From: Rhytidiadelphus loreus
Lineage: Eukaryota > Streptophyta > Bryopsida > Hypnales > Hylocomiaceae
Assembly (NCBI GenBank): GCA_947034895.1
Contig: OX344763.1
Span: forward strand, 20,243,001-20,307,000
Reading direction: 5' to 3'
DNA length: 64,000 nt
A model generated the notes under the pieces. It was not told where the DNA came from, ran no database searches, and worked only from the letters and a program-made list of their open reading frames with translations. Of this stretch, positions 37,516 through 49,880 are shown piece by piece. Within the stretch, counting starts at the first letter, position 1, and every line of letters begins with the position of its first letter. Both the position numbers and the translations under genes were made by a program.

Positions 37516-38097
37516 CCCCTAAACATCCAGACTCTTTTCTAGAATTGACAATTTGGGAAAAACCATTATAAAGTACTATTTGGAATAATATTTTGAAATT
37601 GATTTATGAATAAAATTTGTAGATTTTGAATTTTAGATTCCATCCATACAGTGAGATTTACCAATGCTATCACCAATATTATTTTATAAATTTTGAAAGG
37701 GAAATATAAAAATTCCTTGTAAATTTGATTATAAACAAAATATTATCATTTTTTGAGTAAAACTTGTTGGAATGGATTTGAAATGAGGTTCTCTTCACAC
37801 ATCAATAATTTTTTTGAAGTTTTTGTGTTTTTAACATCTATGACCCCATTTTTGCAAACCCAATTTGAAATAGAGTTGATGCAATTTGCACTTGGTCAAC
37901 CGCTTGACATTCTTCCACATTTATAATTTTAGAAAAATATGTATTCTAATAACACCAAATCCAACCATTAGATAGAACAACAACTTGATAAAGTATCTCC
38001 ACAAATTAAGATGACTTTCATTCAAACAATAATGAGGATGAAACTTGAATTTCAATCTCTTAGTCATGTAGAAATTGGACGTCTGAGTGCTTCAAAG
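37516..38097 (+). mobile_element. 582-bp TTAA-flanked element, copy 1
   Basis: The element starts CCCCTAAACATCCAGAC and ends GGACGTCTGAGTGCTTCAAAG. It is bordered by TTAA at 37512-37515 and 38098-38101. Nearly its full length matches the reverse complement of 47108-47676, including ATATTATCATTTTTTGAGTA and ACAACTTGATAAAGTATC. It has no open frame. TTAA duplication with CCC-type ends is the piggyBac pattern. It ends about 300 bp before the APH1 start codon. Confidence 0.8.
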
Positions 38098-38261
38098 TTA
38101 ACCCACAAATCTCCCTTGTAGTGTATTTTGGCCATTTCTGAATTTTTGTGAATTTTAGCCACATAAAACCGTGGTCAGTCTTCCACGGTCATAGGAACGC
38201 CCAAGTCCACCCGCCATCTCCACTACCTCAAAGCTCACAAGCATTTCTCCTCAACGCGGAC

Positions 38262-38351
38262 ATGGATTTTGCGAATGCTCGTAATGTGGACTGTGGCGAT
38301 GGCATGAATTCGTGTTTAGGGTTTGAAATCAACAGCAGTTCTCCTAGGTGA
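38262..38351 (+). other. Possible upstream ORF of APH1
   Basis: A 29-codon ATG-to-TGA frame lies 49 nt before the APH1 start codon. If transcription begins upstream of it, it could reduce APH1 translation. The transcript start is unknown, so this is only a candidate. Confidence 0.3.
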
Positions 38352-38400
38352 AGAGTTAGAGAATCAATTACTGAAACAGGTTTCGGAAATCTCGTAGACC

Positions 38401-40670
38401 ATGGGTTTAGTCGCAGGCTCCGGCTACTTCTTGATTGCGTTGGGTCCACCTCTCACCATCTTCATCACATCGATTGCGTTGAAGCCGTTCCTCATCCTCA
38501 CGGTGCTCGTCAGGTTCGAGCATTTTCAGTTTTACAGGGATCCAGAGTCTAACATTTTCAAGAATTGACAAATTTCAGCACTTAGGGCTTGGAACCGGAC
38601 TTTCAGAGTAATGGTTTGTTTTGACAAGAGTGAGAAGAATCAATTTCGGTGACGAGATCATTGAGCTGTTCCAGAGTTCAAAATTTGCCAGAGCTCACAA
38701 ATTTCAGCTCTTAGGGTTTGGAACCGGACTTTCAGAGTATAGAATTGATTTTGACAAGAATGAGAAGAATCGATGTCTATGATGAGATCGTATGTGCTGT
38801 TCCAGGAGTTTTGCTCTGGTTTAGGGTTTCGTAATTCGTTAAGACTTCAGAAGGAGAGGTTGAAAAGGTGTTGTTAATATGGTTTGTGTTGATGTAGTGC
38901 TCTGCTATGGTTGGTGAGTCTCATTGCTGCCTCGATTGTTTGGAGGGCGTTTCTTCCTGGACCCGCGTTGGTATTCCTGCCGATGGTGATCACTGCTGTT
39001 GCGCTTCAGGAGGTTGCCAGGCCTCTATACTGGCGATTGTACTTGTAAGTTATATTTTATGCCTGAGAATTCTAAGTAGTTGGAGTTAAGAAGTTGCTAG
39101 TGCTTTAAGCATCATTTTCCATTTCCATTTTTTCTGCGCAATTACTTGGTACTGCATGCTTACAGTTGGCTAGTTTTTACAATCGAGGACCCTGAGGATG
39201 AAATTCAGCATACTTTAGGGTTTCTTTGCTCTAGGCCCAGTGCTTAGTGCTTAGAAGACTATTGATCCTGGCTTCAGGTGGCTCTTGGAAGACCCTCATA
39301 AATCCGAAACCCTACTGAGTGGAGTGAGTAGGGTTTGGGATCAAGCCGGAACGGCAGGCCGTCCCACTTGGATTCTAATTAATTTTTGTTTCCAAAGAAG
39401 GGTCCATTAGGGGTTGATGCTGTTGGCCTTGTTTTTTAAAGACATTATGGTTCCTCTATATTTTGGATAGGGCCTGGCCGCCTTAAATAGCCTGTAGAAC
39501 ACGGGGAGTGCATGGTGGGTCCTCTATACTACTCCTGTCCCCTTACCGTTTCTGTGTTTGCAGGAAAGTAGAGAAGAGCATAAATGTGCTAGCAACGAAG
39601 CTTTCGAAGCCCCAACTTAATTACGTGGACAGACTCGAAATTGCTCTTGGTGTGTTTTCATTTTTGGTTTTGACTTAAATTTCACACACTCTGCATGTGC
39701 CCTAAATTTTGGCAGATATGGGTTCTTAACACTAGTTTCTACTTGGTGGATAGGTCGAATCCCTGACAAATGCTGATCATTTTTGTGCATTTAAAGCTTG
39801 AAGATGCAGTAGCTGAAATTTTTGTGCTTGTACAACAGCCAGCGGAGTTGGACATGGATTAGTTCATTCCGTGTTCTTTGGCTTTAGCATCCTTTCGCCG
39901 TCTTTTGGCCCAGCTACTTACTACACTCAAAACTGCAAGCATATGCCTCTTTTTCTTGTCTCAGGTATCCCTCGGCAAATGATTGGGTCGTTTTGCATAT
40001 TTTGCAATGTCTTCATCAATAGCTAACATAGCATTCTCGACTCTGAAGCCTGACTATTCCTTGATTTTGTTGGCAGCTCCTTTCAAGAATGTTATATAGC
40101 ATGTGACCATTTTTGCGCATTCTCAATGTTGTCAATCCATATTGATGTATGTTTTCGGCCGTGGGATTGTCCTGCGCATTGCAGCCTTGACTACTCTAGC
40201 ATTCTTTCTTATTCATACGTTCTCGATGATAATTGCCTTCAACGCCTACACCTACGGCGATCGTTCTCAACAACTATTTGTGCCTGTCATGCATCTTGCT
40301 GCATCACTCTTGGTACGATTTCCGCCATTCTTTCTTGATGAACATAATCTACTCATATAATTTAATTGTTGAAATGGCACTCTTTTGATGCAAATGTACC
40401 TGAGTCTATATCGCACACAATACTTTAAAGAAGTAATTTTTCCTTGTTTTGCTGCACAATTCGAGCTGAAGCTTGTGGCCTTTTCTTGTTTAACATGTGC
40501 AGACGCTCGTCAACCTCCTTCAAAACGGATGTACAGCTGGTGTCCCTTTGAGTTTTCTGTGTGCAGTGTTGACCATGGCTTACGGAGGGAAAATTGTGTG
40601 GGACAACGTAGGTCCTGAATCCTTGAATTATCGCAACTTACAAAGGATACAATTAGGATCAACTTCATGA
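38401..40670 (+). CDS. APH1: Gamma-secretase subunit APH1
   Basis: Six exons (38401-38513, 38898-39044, 39564-39649, 39839-39964, 40185-40312, 40503-40670) join in frame to 255 residues, against about 250 in Arabidopsis. APH1 is the seven-helix scaffold that assembles with presenilin, nicastrin and PEN-2 into the intramembrane protease gamma-secretase. Residues 1-37 form the first helix, with the typical ALKPFLILTVL. ALLWLVSLIAASIVWRAFLP and VFLPMVITAVALQEVARPLY follow. Exon 4 gives ASGVGHGLVHSVFFGFSILS, containing the GxxxG helix-packing motif. The two intramembrane histidines occur in FLIHTFSMIIAF and PVMHLAASLLTLVN. The last helix is GVPLSFLCAVLTMAYGGKIV. The start ATGG directly follows an upstream leader without an earlier in-frame ATG. 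The final exon may read through GTAGGTCC, so the last 20 residues are less certain. Confidence 0.94.
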
Positions 40671-42176
40671 TAATGTAAATACAACCTCTGCAAAAATGAT
40701 TGCATAGAGTCACTTCTCCGTTTACCTATCAGCAATCACACAAATACTTTCTACATGTGCTTGGGCTTCATAGTGTAAACTGGCCCCTATTTTGTGATTG
40801 TGTTTAGTGTTGGGCTGGTATGGTATCAAATGACTTGCCATCCATAAGACCTCAAACATACAATTGATTTTTTAAAGGGACCCGCTTGGGCATGTCCATA
40901 TTTTTGGATTTTGCAACCCAGCCCTGCATAGGAAGTGGACCAAGTAAAAATCCAAGCTTAATAACAACCATAGTGTAATCTGGTTGAGTTGAGTTTTATG
41001 TTGGTCCCAAGTATTAATTGGAGGATTTTGTCAGAAGTTGAATTTGATCACAAAGTGAAATCATGGTGATAGTTATGGCTCATTTTCTTGTCCAGTCAAG
41101 TCTTTGAACTCATTTGTGTGTACATACACACATTCAAGTCTTTTGAACTCAATCAAAATATCAAATCACTTGTATGTGTGAGGAATGCCATATTTTAGGA
41201 CATTTATCAATTCTTAAATGTGAAGAAGCAAGTCATTTGATGAGGTGAGTCTAGCTCTTCAAATCATCAATATTAGTGTTTCAATGTCTTTTGTGTAAAA
41301 GATGATAGATCTTGCAAGTAGGATGTAAATACTCTACTAGTAGCAACATGTTGTAGACTCCACACAACAAAAAGTAATACTCGAAGAGTGCCCCCTTGAA
41401 TAGCCACTTTCATCACCTATGCAAATTCCTAGTAAAAGATTACCAATTTTACATGAGATTGCAAATTTGATTTTCAATTAGGCAAAAAAATGGAGTTCAT
41501 TTTAGATACTAACAATTTAAAAGCCATTACATATACAACAATACCCAAGGAGGAGGAGATTTTGTGAAGAAAAGCATTGATGAGGAAGGCATAGCCCAAC
41601 AAAGAGTTCTTTTCTTTTCTTTTCGAAATCCTTGATGACAAGCAGCATTGCCCAGCATAAACCATAAGGGGAAATGAACAAAATGTGATTGGATGAAAAA
41701 TGCATAATGCCCTCATTTTGCCCACATAATCGTGTAATTGAACAAGAAACCCTAATTTTACCCCGGAAAATCAGAATGAAGATATGTAGAAAAGGCCATC
41801 TCCAGCATCAAAGTCACCTTCCCTCATCTTGAAGATTAGATTTAACCGCAGAAGGTTTAATTTATTTTGAATTCAATAAAGGGTCTCTCAACTGTTGAGC
41901 AGCATATTACCAATGTTCAGAGTGTACTAAATCAATGAATGTTTTTATCAACGCTTACAAGTGTGTATAAGTGTACACCTTTACACACTTCAGTATGAGA
42001 AACAAAAGGATTTTCTGTCACTCAACAAAGCTATTTACTTAACCAGTACAGACTACATAAAAGTCGTGACTGTACACTCTTCATAACTAAAGATATGAAA
42101 CCTGATCTTCTGCAAATGCTTTTTCCAATCATCTCGATTCTAATTGGAAGCAGATTGATGGAACTCCAAGTCTTCA
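40671..42176. other. Convergent intergenic region between APH1 and AGT1
   Basis: Both neighbours point into this region, so both 3' untranslated regions lie within it. A Harbinger-like right end (CATAGTGTAAACTGGCCCC) sits near 40770 and a related CATAGTGTAATCTGG near 40968. A palindromic cluster of GTGTA/TACAC lies at about 41955-41990. No gene is seen. Confidence 0.5.
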
Positions 42177-45100
42177 TCAAATCCGAGAAGCAATAAAAGG
42201 AGTATGCTTGGAAAAACAAGCTTGAGCTGCAGCCACACCACTTCCCAAAGTCACGGGGTATCCAACCTCCAGCAGACAAAGCTCCACTCCTGCCAGAGCA
42301 CCAAGTAGTTGCAGCTGCACACACACAAAACATGCATGAGATTCGTTTTAGGTGCCATTGACTACCTCACACAATCTTGAGGAAAAAAAGCCAATAGCAT
42401 TGTGGTCTGAAATTGGGTGCATGAAAATTATGGCATGTTTGTGTGTACCTCATTCATGTTTCCGAGATGTCCAATTCGGAAGAGCTTCCCAGTGACTTCC
42501 CCAAGACCAAGTCCAAGACTGAGATTATACTTCTTCCACGCCAGTTTGATCACATCGCCACTGTCAAGAGATGACGGCACCACCACTCCGGTCACGACGG
42601 CACTGTCCCACTCTGGTTTCTTTGCACACACTTGCAGCCCCCATGCTTTCACCGCCGCCCTGCGCGCAGAAACCCTCGAAAATCAGGGAGAAAATTCTTC
42701 GTACTCAGACACCACTATCAAGCAAACTCGAGTTCTAGAGAGAGAGAGAGAGACTTGCATAGAGAGACTTCTCCAAGCGCAAACACCACAGTAAAGCAAA
42801 TTTGTTCTAGAGAGAGACTTGTATAGAGAGAGATAGAGATCTTCAATCACAGACAGCCCTATCAAGAAAGTTTCTTCTAGAGAGAGACTTGCTATCAAGA
42901 GAAAGATCTCTATGCAGACACCATCAAGCAAACTCGTTCTCAAGAGACCTCCCCCACCCCCCGTCCCCACCATCCATCAATTTTTATTCTAGAGAGAGAC
43001 TTGCATAGAGAGAGACTTGCACATGCACGACTAACCTGGTAGCCTCCGCAAGGCGCAGGTGCCGAGCGATGACATTCTCTAGCCCTTCGACTTTCAGAAT
43101 CAGATCAAGCGACGCTCGCAGTCCGTAAAGCATTTGCACGGAGGGCGTGTAAGGGCAGTACGTCCCCGTCTTGTAGCTTTTCAGATACTCCCCCCAGTCG
43201 AAATACCCGCGTGGCGACTTGGCAGCTTTGTAGGCTTCCAGAGCTTTGGCACTTGCGCACACAATCCCAAGTCCAGTAGGCAATGAGAGCGCTTTCTGGG
43301 AGCCTGTCAGTGCGACGTCCACTCTCCAGTCGTCCATGCGAAACTCCATGGCGCCCACTGAAGAGACTCCGTCCACTATGAACAATGCCGGGTGACGCAC
43401 CTCATCTGCACAGCAGCAGGGATCCAATCCGTGAATTTAGTCCAGAAAAATCAATTCAATCAATCATGTTGTGACGATTCAAATTCGAACGCAACCAAAT
43501 TTCCTATCACCAGAATCAGTGAAGAACATTACTTGTGTTGGGAAAAGAATAACCAGCGCGTAAGGTTGAGATTGCAATAGTTTTTGCAACGGTTTTGCAT
43601 TAATTTCTATAAACTCCACAAATCTATTGACAAATTTGAAATGGTTTACTACAACATTGTGCAATGTATTTGCACCTATTTCATATCATTCTTGATTGGG
43701 AAGGCAGGTTCCTTCTTCATTATCAGTGCTATAACAAGAATATATTCGTGTTACCGTGGCCCACAATACATGATCAAGCTTGCATTCAAGATGTTCTACA
43801 TTGAAAGCAGCCTTTGATTCATGTAAAACAAAGGGTCCCTGCCTTGAAATTCAAGAATGTTATGTATGGATTGCAATAATTTTTGCAATTGTTTAGGCAT
43901 AAGATATGCTTTGATTCCGTGTCCAAGACTTTTGCAACAAGGTTGCCGCAATTTTGCAATGATTTGGAATAGACCACAAGTTTAAGGCCAGAACAGAACA
44001 GCTACAAAACCATTCATTTGCAAAATAATTGATGATGTTGGAATGCAACCGCTTCTTCCTGCTGCAGTGAATAAATCAAATTAGAAAAGACAAGGTCTCC
44101 ATATGATCTGCTCAATTCCAAGCTGGGGATCCAATTAATTTAGGGGTTACTTTGTTCTTTACCGAGGAGTTCACGGATGGCCGCGAGGTTGGTGGTGACG
44201 CCCGTGGCAGTCTCGTTGTGCACCACGCAGATGGCTTTCACCTTATGGCTGCGATCGTTCAGCAGCTTTCGCTTGAGGATGGCCATATTCACCCCCTCGC
44301 CCCACTCGGAATCCACAACGTCCACTTCGTAATGCAAACGCGTCATGAGATTGATCCAAAACACGCCGAATTGTCCGAACCGCGGGGCGAGGATCTTGTC
44401 GCCGGGTGACAACGTGTTCGTCAATGCACTCTCCCATGTTCCCGATCCTGAAATTCCACGGTGGAGCGAAGTATATTAATTTGGAAGAAACTATCATATG
44501 AATTAGATTTGTAATCCTCCTATTGCCAAAAATTGGGATGCACAATTCTCTGAATGATTGATAACTAGGGTAGGTGGAGAAATAAGTTTAGCACAATTGT
44601 GCTCAACAGGACTCTGCCATTTTGTCCTTGAGATTGCCCATTTTATAGAAAATCCCTTGCGGGTGTGATTTGCAGCACTGTCTACTAGAATTCACCCCCT
44701 TATCAACGTTTTTCAGCAAGATTTGAACGTTTCAGGTAACACTGAAACGTGATTCCAAAGTTGACATTCAATGTTTGTACAAAACGCGTCTACGAAATGT
44801 GAACAACGTTTTCTGACATATTTATTTGCTGAAAAACAGTTAAGTCTGTTCCAAATTTTGCATGTTTGTTGAAAAGCGCTGCTCCAAGCATATTCCAAAC
44901 AGTTTCATGTAGCTAAAACCCTTTCAAACCCCTTGCTATTCTAGTAGTGCAATTGTGAGACCTTGGAAGACGAATTGACAGACGAATTGACAGAGAAGTA
45001 CGTGTGGATTCATTGATCGATTATTACCTGTGCAGGGGATGATGAAGGCGGTGGCTGTTTCGGTGCCGAAGAGCGTCTTGACATCCTGGAGGACGGACTT

Positions 45101-45232
45101 GGCGAGCGTGGAGAAGGCGGGCGATCGGTGGTCCTCGTTGTTGCGGCTCATGGCTTGCAGCACGCTCTCCGGAATGTTGGTTGGACCAGGCACACACAAG
45201 TGGTTCCTCCCCGGCGCTGGATAATACTCCAT
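42177..45232 (-). CDS. AGT1: Serine-glyoxylate aminotransferase, peroxisomal
   Basis: Five exons in transcript order (45028-45232, 44163-44447, 43036-43405, 42449-42659, 42177-42314) join in frame to 402 residues, matching the ~401 of plant AGT1. This PLP enzyme converts serine and glyoxylate to hydroxypyruvate and glycine in the photorespiratory cycle. The N-terminus contains NHLCVPGPTNIPESVLQAMS. Exon 2 has the conserved AICVVHNETATGVTTNL. Exon 3 has IVDGVSSVGAMEFRMDDW and LTGSQKALSLPTGLG, in which K201 is the expected Schiff-base lysine. The C-terminus ends SRI, a type-1 peroxisomal targeting tripeptide also found on the Arabidopsis protein. All junctions are GT-AG with consistent phases (1, 1, 2, 0). 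Intron 3 consists almost entirely of a minisatellite. Expression is expected in green tissue. Confidence 0.97.
42733..43025. repeat. GA-rich minisatellite inside AGT1 intron 3
   Basis: Degenerate units begin with TTCTAGAGAGAGACTTG or a variant at 42733, 42805, 42875, 42937 and 42987 (periods about 72, 70, 62 and 50 bp). Several units also contain CATCAAGCAAACTCG or a relative. On the coding strand this is a CT-rich tract. A C-rich insert, CCTCCCCCACCCCCCGTCCC, sits in the fourth unit. The array ends about 10 bp from the intron's 5' splice site. Confidence 0.85.
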
Positions 45233-45314
45233 CGATCACCCCAGGCAAACGAAGTCAACCACCAATTGAAAATTTGTGCACCGGTCACAATCGATCTAGT
45301 CTTGCTACTTCGCT

Positions 45315-45437
45315 CAAGAATCAAACCAGTTGGATTCACGTATATACTTCAATTCCACGTTACGCTGCTGCAATTGATCAAGAACGTGTTCTGCAGCAAG
45401 AATCAAACCAGTTGGATTCACGCATATACTTCAATTA
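45315..45437. repeat. 82-bp-spaced direct repeat upstream of AGT1
   Basis: CAAGAATCAAACCAGTTGGA and the following TTCACG(T/C)ATATACTTCAATT occur at 45315 and again at 45397, 80-165 bp upstream of the AGT1 start codon. A looser duplication involving AGGGAG, GAATT and AGCTGG-like words follows to about 45600. It lies in the probable leader or promoter. Confidence 0.8.
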
Positions 45438-47107
45438 TCAGAGAGCCCCAGGGAGAATTCAAATCGAGCTAGCTAGCTGTCAGTTCCAATCTTACAGTGC
45501 GTTATTGCAATCAGGAAGTCAATCTGCAATTCAGCAGACGATTCAATTCTCAGGGAGCTCCCAAGAGAATTGAAAGCTGGCTAGAAAGCTGTTCCAATAA
45601 CAAATTTCCTTAGACAACTTCCGAGACAATAATAATGTAGTGCCCAGTTAATTACGTCTAGCTCGAGCTTGTGTCTGTCAATTGCAACACAATTTAAACC
45701 TCAGCGCACAGCAACGATTTCAGAGGATTCACGAGATCATCAGGAGGTTGCAATTGCTAGCAGTGACACCTCTGTAACTGGATTACAGAGGAGCTAGCAG
45801 GTGATGAAGTACTGAAACAGTGGCGGCGTTTGCACTCATATAGTGGCCGCGTTAGCAAGTGCGTCCTCGTCACTAGCGGCGGTTGCACATGCCGCAATTT
45901 GGACCAACACTCCGGGAGAGTAATTACACTGCATCAAACTATTAACTACACACCCTGCTGTAATACACAACACTAGTAATAAAACTCGCACTAGCTTGGG
46001 AATTCTGAGGTAAATTATTATTTTGCATGCCTTCAACTACACTTTTTTTTGTTCAATTACAGTAGGCTACACAGGAAGTTTCGTCATGTTTTATATCTTG
46101 GAGTGAGTAACTCTTAGCTTCAGACGACTTAATTAGTGTATCAAAGACTGAAATATCTCGAGGTTTTCATCTGCAGGAAGCTAAAAAATCTGGATTTTGG
46201 TGAAGAAATATACCGGTTTCAGCCCGAAGTGGATTAATTTTTTCCAATTTAACAAAATTGATGATCTCATCAGAAATGCAAACATAGGTAGAATTCCAAA
46301 TTTTGGTAGCATAAATAGTTACACATTACCCACTGTATGAAACAATGAACTACGAATCGTCAAATCCCTGATAACAGGAGTGTATCCAAATGAACCCACG
46401 TCTTGCATGTTTAAATTGTGCATTAATTTTAGGCAAAGAAGGGATCAATGTTTGCAACAGGGTCATGACAATTAGGTGCAGTTCCCTTAGCAAGACCTTG
46501 CTGAATATCCAACAAAGCGCCTCAACCTAGTTGCTTGCCCTAAATGTAAGCAAACAAGGTCCTCGCATTCATTTGTTGGGCATGAACTCAACGGTACTAG
46601 TGAAGTGGGGCCTCAAGAGAAGAAATTGATTTGGGCAGATTTAGTAGAACCGAGGAACGTCATGGACCTGCAGCTAGAATCTACCACAAGAAGATTGTCC
46701 TTGTTTCCTCGTCTTGTCGGAAAATCAGAATTTTGCACCAGAAACGGGAAGAATCAGTCAGGCTTACTTTGCAGGAGAGAATTTTGGCTGTCGTGGTATG
46801 TTTCTACTGGTTAATGTTACGGACCTCTAACAATGAACTTCAACTAAAAACACAAAATATATTTATTAACACTGTCTCTTATCAAGAGGAATGCTTTAGG
46901 AGCTCAAATCACCTGATCATAGAAAGAGATTAATCTTCAAAAGAGAAACTCACCTTCAAGTCCCATCTTATATAATAGAGACTATCAATGAGACTATTAG
47001 TCTTTAAGATAAACTAGGACTTCTTTTTTGTCTTTAGCTTTCTATCCTTGGTTCCATCCACTAAAGTAAGAGTCCTATTTATACTTCTCCAATCATATCT
47101 TATTTAA
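45438..47107. other. AGT1 upstream region and intergenic DNA
   Basis: The part nearest AGT1 is more balanced in base composition than the surrounding DNA and should include its promoter; I cannot fix a TATA box. From about 46100 the DNA is AT-rich. A short frame near 46605-46930 has no recognisable motif. No gene is called. Confidence 0.45.
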
Positions 47108-47676
47108 CCCTGAAGCGCTCCGACGTCCATTTTTTGGACGATGAACAAATTCAGATCCTTGTTTTTGTTTCATTCTTGCTTGGATGAAAGTCATCCTAAT
47201 TTTTGATGATACTTTATCAAGTTGTTGTCCTATCGATCGGTTGGATTTGGTGTTACCAAAATATATACATTTCTAAAATTACAAATGTGGAAGTATGTCA
47301 AGTGGTCAATTTGCATTGACTTTAGTTCAAAACTAGATGTGCAAAAATGAGATCAAAGATGTAAAGGTCACAAAAATTTCAAAAAATCACCATATGAAGA
47401 GAACCTTATTTCAAATATATTCCAACAAGTTTTACTCAAAAAATGATAATATTTTACTTCTAATTGAATTTAGAAGGAATTCTGAAATTTTCTTTTCAAA
47501 ATTTATAGAAAAAGATTGGTGATAGCATTAGTAGATCTAACCGTATAGATAGAATTTAAAAATCAAAATCTACAGCTTTCATTTGTATACCAATTCCAAA
47601 ATATTCTTCCAAATTGTAGTTTATAATGTCTTTTCTCAAATCGTCAATTTTGGAGATGAATCGAGACGTTTAGGGG
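47108..47676 (-). mobile_element. 569-bp TTAA-flanked element, copy 2
   Basis: The ends CCCTGAAGCGCTCCGACGTCC-like (left) and CGAGACGTTTAGGGG (right) are inverted, with TTAA at 47104-47107 and 47677-47680. The sequence is the reverse complement of 37516-38097 with scattered differences, so this is a second copy in opposite orientation. It is non-coding. Confidence 0.8.
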
Positions 47677-47680
47677 TTAA

Positions 47681-49880
47681 TTCATCTTGTATCCATAATT
47701 TCTTAATCTTCTCCTTGGAGTTAGATAACTCCAAGTTCCAACACAAATGTCTTAAGTTCAGTGCACTAATCATTCAAGTGGAGTTGTCTAACTCCACTGT
47801 ATAAATTCACCATTGGAAAATATCTATCTAACAATCTTTGTTTATTCACTAGTGCACAATTCATCATGGATTAGTTCATTCATCAATGGATTCATCAATT
47901 ATGCATTCATCCATAAAAGGTCCTAACCTGAAAGTCATGAGACAATCATTGTAAGTCTTTTATCTATCAATGCACTCATTCATCAAAGGTTGTGACAAGG
48001 GTCATGAAAATTAAGGAGAGGCAAATTAAGATTGATAATGTTCAATGCTTGCTTGTGCAAATTTCCAACAGGGTGGGTGTGAAATAGAAATTTCATTGAT
48101 CTGGCAATGAGAGAGATCTGAGAGAAATCTCTACTACTACCAACTCGTATTAACTTAGTGAGTGTGGATCCATCTAACATAATCTAATAATGCAAGAGAC
48201 TTTTGCTGCTATGACATGTTTTGATTGGTCAGGCAATCAAAGAAGTCAAATAGCTCAACTCTCTTGCATTGACATTATGTCCGGTAATTGCAAAGTAGGC
48301 CAAGTTATCAAAAACAATCACAGGTTAGTATCAACTTTGCCACCCATGGCTTGGTAGGTCCTAACCAACAATTATTCTTGATAACTTGGCTTGCTTTGCA
48401 ATTAGTACCTAGTCCAATGTCCCCTTTTGCAATGTACAGTAATTCGAACCTAATTTTAGGGTTGAAGATGATTTCTTTTGTTTTTGCCATTAACTAATGA
48501 AATGAAGAACAAGAAGCCTAGTTTATGCCTGTTCATCGACTCATAGTACTTTCTCATGAATTCTTAGTGGGGGAGTGATCAATTGTGTGGGAAACTTAAG
48601 TTTTGTTATAATTGTGTATCCTGTGCGTTACTGAGAATGTTTGCTTGCGCAAGAGTCATCGTCGTGCATGTTTCAGCCGTGACGGGGGGATTCGTCTATC
48701 TGCGTTGCCATGTTACATATCCGTCACAGGCTGGGAATTCATATGAGTAAGTTAGTGTTCCCAGGCATGTCTCCTGTTTTGTTAATTGCCCTCACAGTGT
48801 GTCAGTCAGTCTTTCTTTCTGAATTCCTGTGTTATCGTGTGACTCTCCTGTGAGTATGATTGCTTGAATTGGAGTGCGTAATGGAGTGGCAAGGCTTGCA
48901 ATGCAGTGGTGGCGCCGGCGTGAGCTCCGTCACTTCCAGAGGAGGACCGGCGTGGCTTTCCACGGACGTCACGGCCGCATTTGCCCTGCTCACAAGTTAA
49001 GATGGTCTGCTGTGTCACTGCTTATGTGGAGGTTGGACTGGGGGTTACTAAGTTACTTCCATACGAATGCTGCAGGACTCTTGGGAGCTCAACTAAATGG
49101 TTTCACCAAACCTTCCTCTTGAAATATTTTCTTTTTATAGTAAATTTCCCTTGAAAGACAAATGGAATTGACATCCAACCCAAGTCGTTTCATAGTTTTT
49201 GGAGTTTTGTGGAATTAGCTATGAATTTTTGAAGTTGAAATACAGTGGTCACTAAATGTATATTGTTGGTGCAATTAGAAAGCAAAATGTACCTTTGTGT
49301 TAGATGATGCTTTTACAGCCCAAGTGCTTTATGAACTTCCTACCTCATCATAACAATATTGAACTAGAGCATTCAACACGAGGCATGCTTGGAATGATAT
49401 ATAGTAGTATGCTTGAATAGTGCCCATCCTCTTCAAATGGACCCTATAATTAGGTATAAAACAGACCTGAAGGTGTCCTAAAATGGATATGTGACAAACT
49501 TTTAATGGGCTGAGGATAAAGTGGGAGCAACTTAAAGTGTGTCAAATATTGCTTCAAGGCTTAAATATGGATGGTTAAAGCACATGGTGAGCAGTAATCC
49601 CAAAATGGGTTTAGGGTAATTAGCCAAATGTTCATTTTTGGAAGATTTTTTTTGAATTTACAATGAAGGCATGAAGAAATTAACTAGCAACCAAGCGAAA
49701 TTTAGCCAGTTTTGGGATCGCTGGTGGTGAGGTTTATTTTGAAATGTAGTAATAGGTAGACATTTGTGTATTTAAGGAAGTTGGCAAGCCAATTACTTTG
49801 TTTTGGAGAATGCCAAATTTGTGAATTGATTTGGCACAAGTATGGTCACATTAAGGACCCTTGCTTGTTATTTATTGTAA
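47681..49880. other. Intergenic DNA with a GC-richer patch
   Basis: Mostly AT-rich without genes. About 48640-49070 is distinctly GC-richer, with GGTGGCGCCGGCGTGAGCTC and GGACGTCACGGCCGCATTTG, and has open frames on both strands, but none resembles a known protein or is supported by splice signals. It may be a fragment of a former gene or exon. Confidence 0.4.

Noticed and set aside
41474..41725. 83-codon minus-strand frame between APH1 and AGT1
   Set aside because: No motif or splice support; lies in probable 3' untranslated or intergenic DNA.
42031..42333. 100-codon frame over the last AGT1 exon
   Set aside because: Out of frame with AGT1; the correct frame ends in SRI and stop at 42177.
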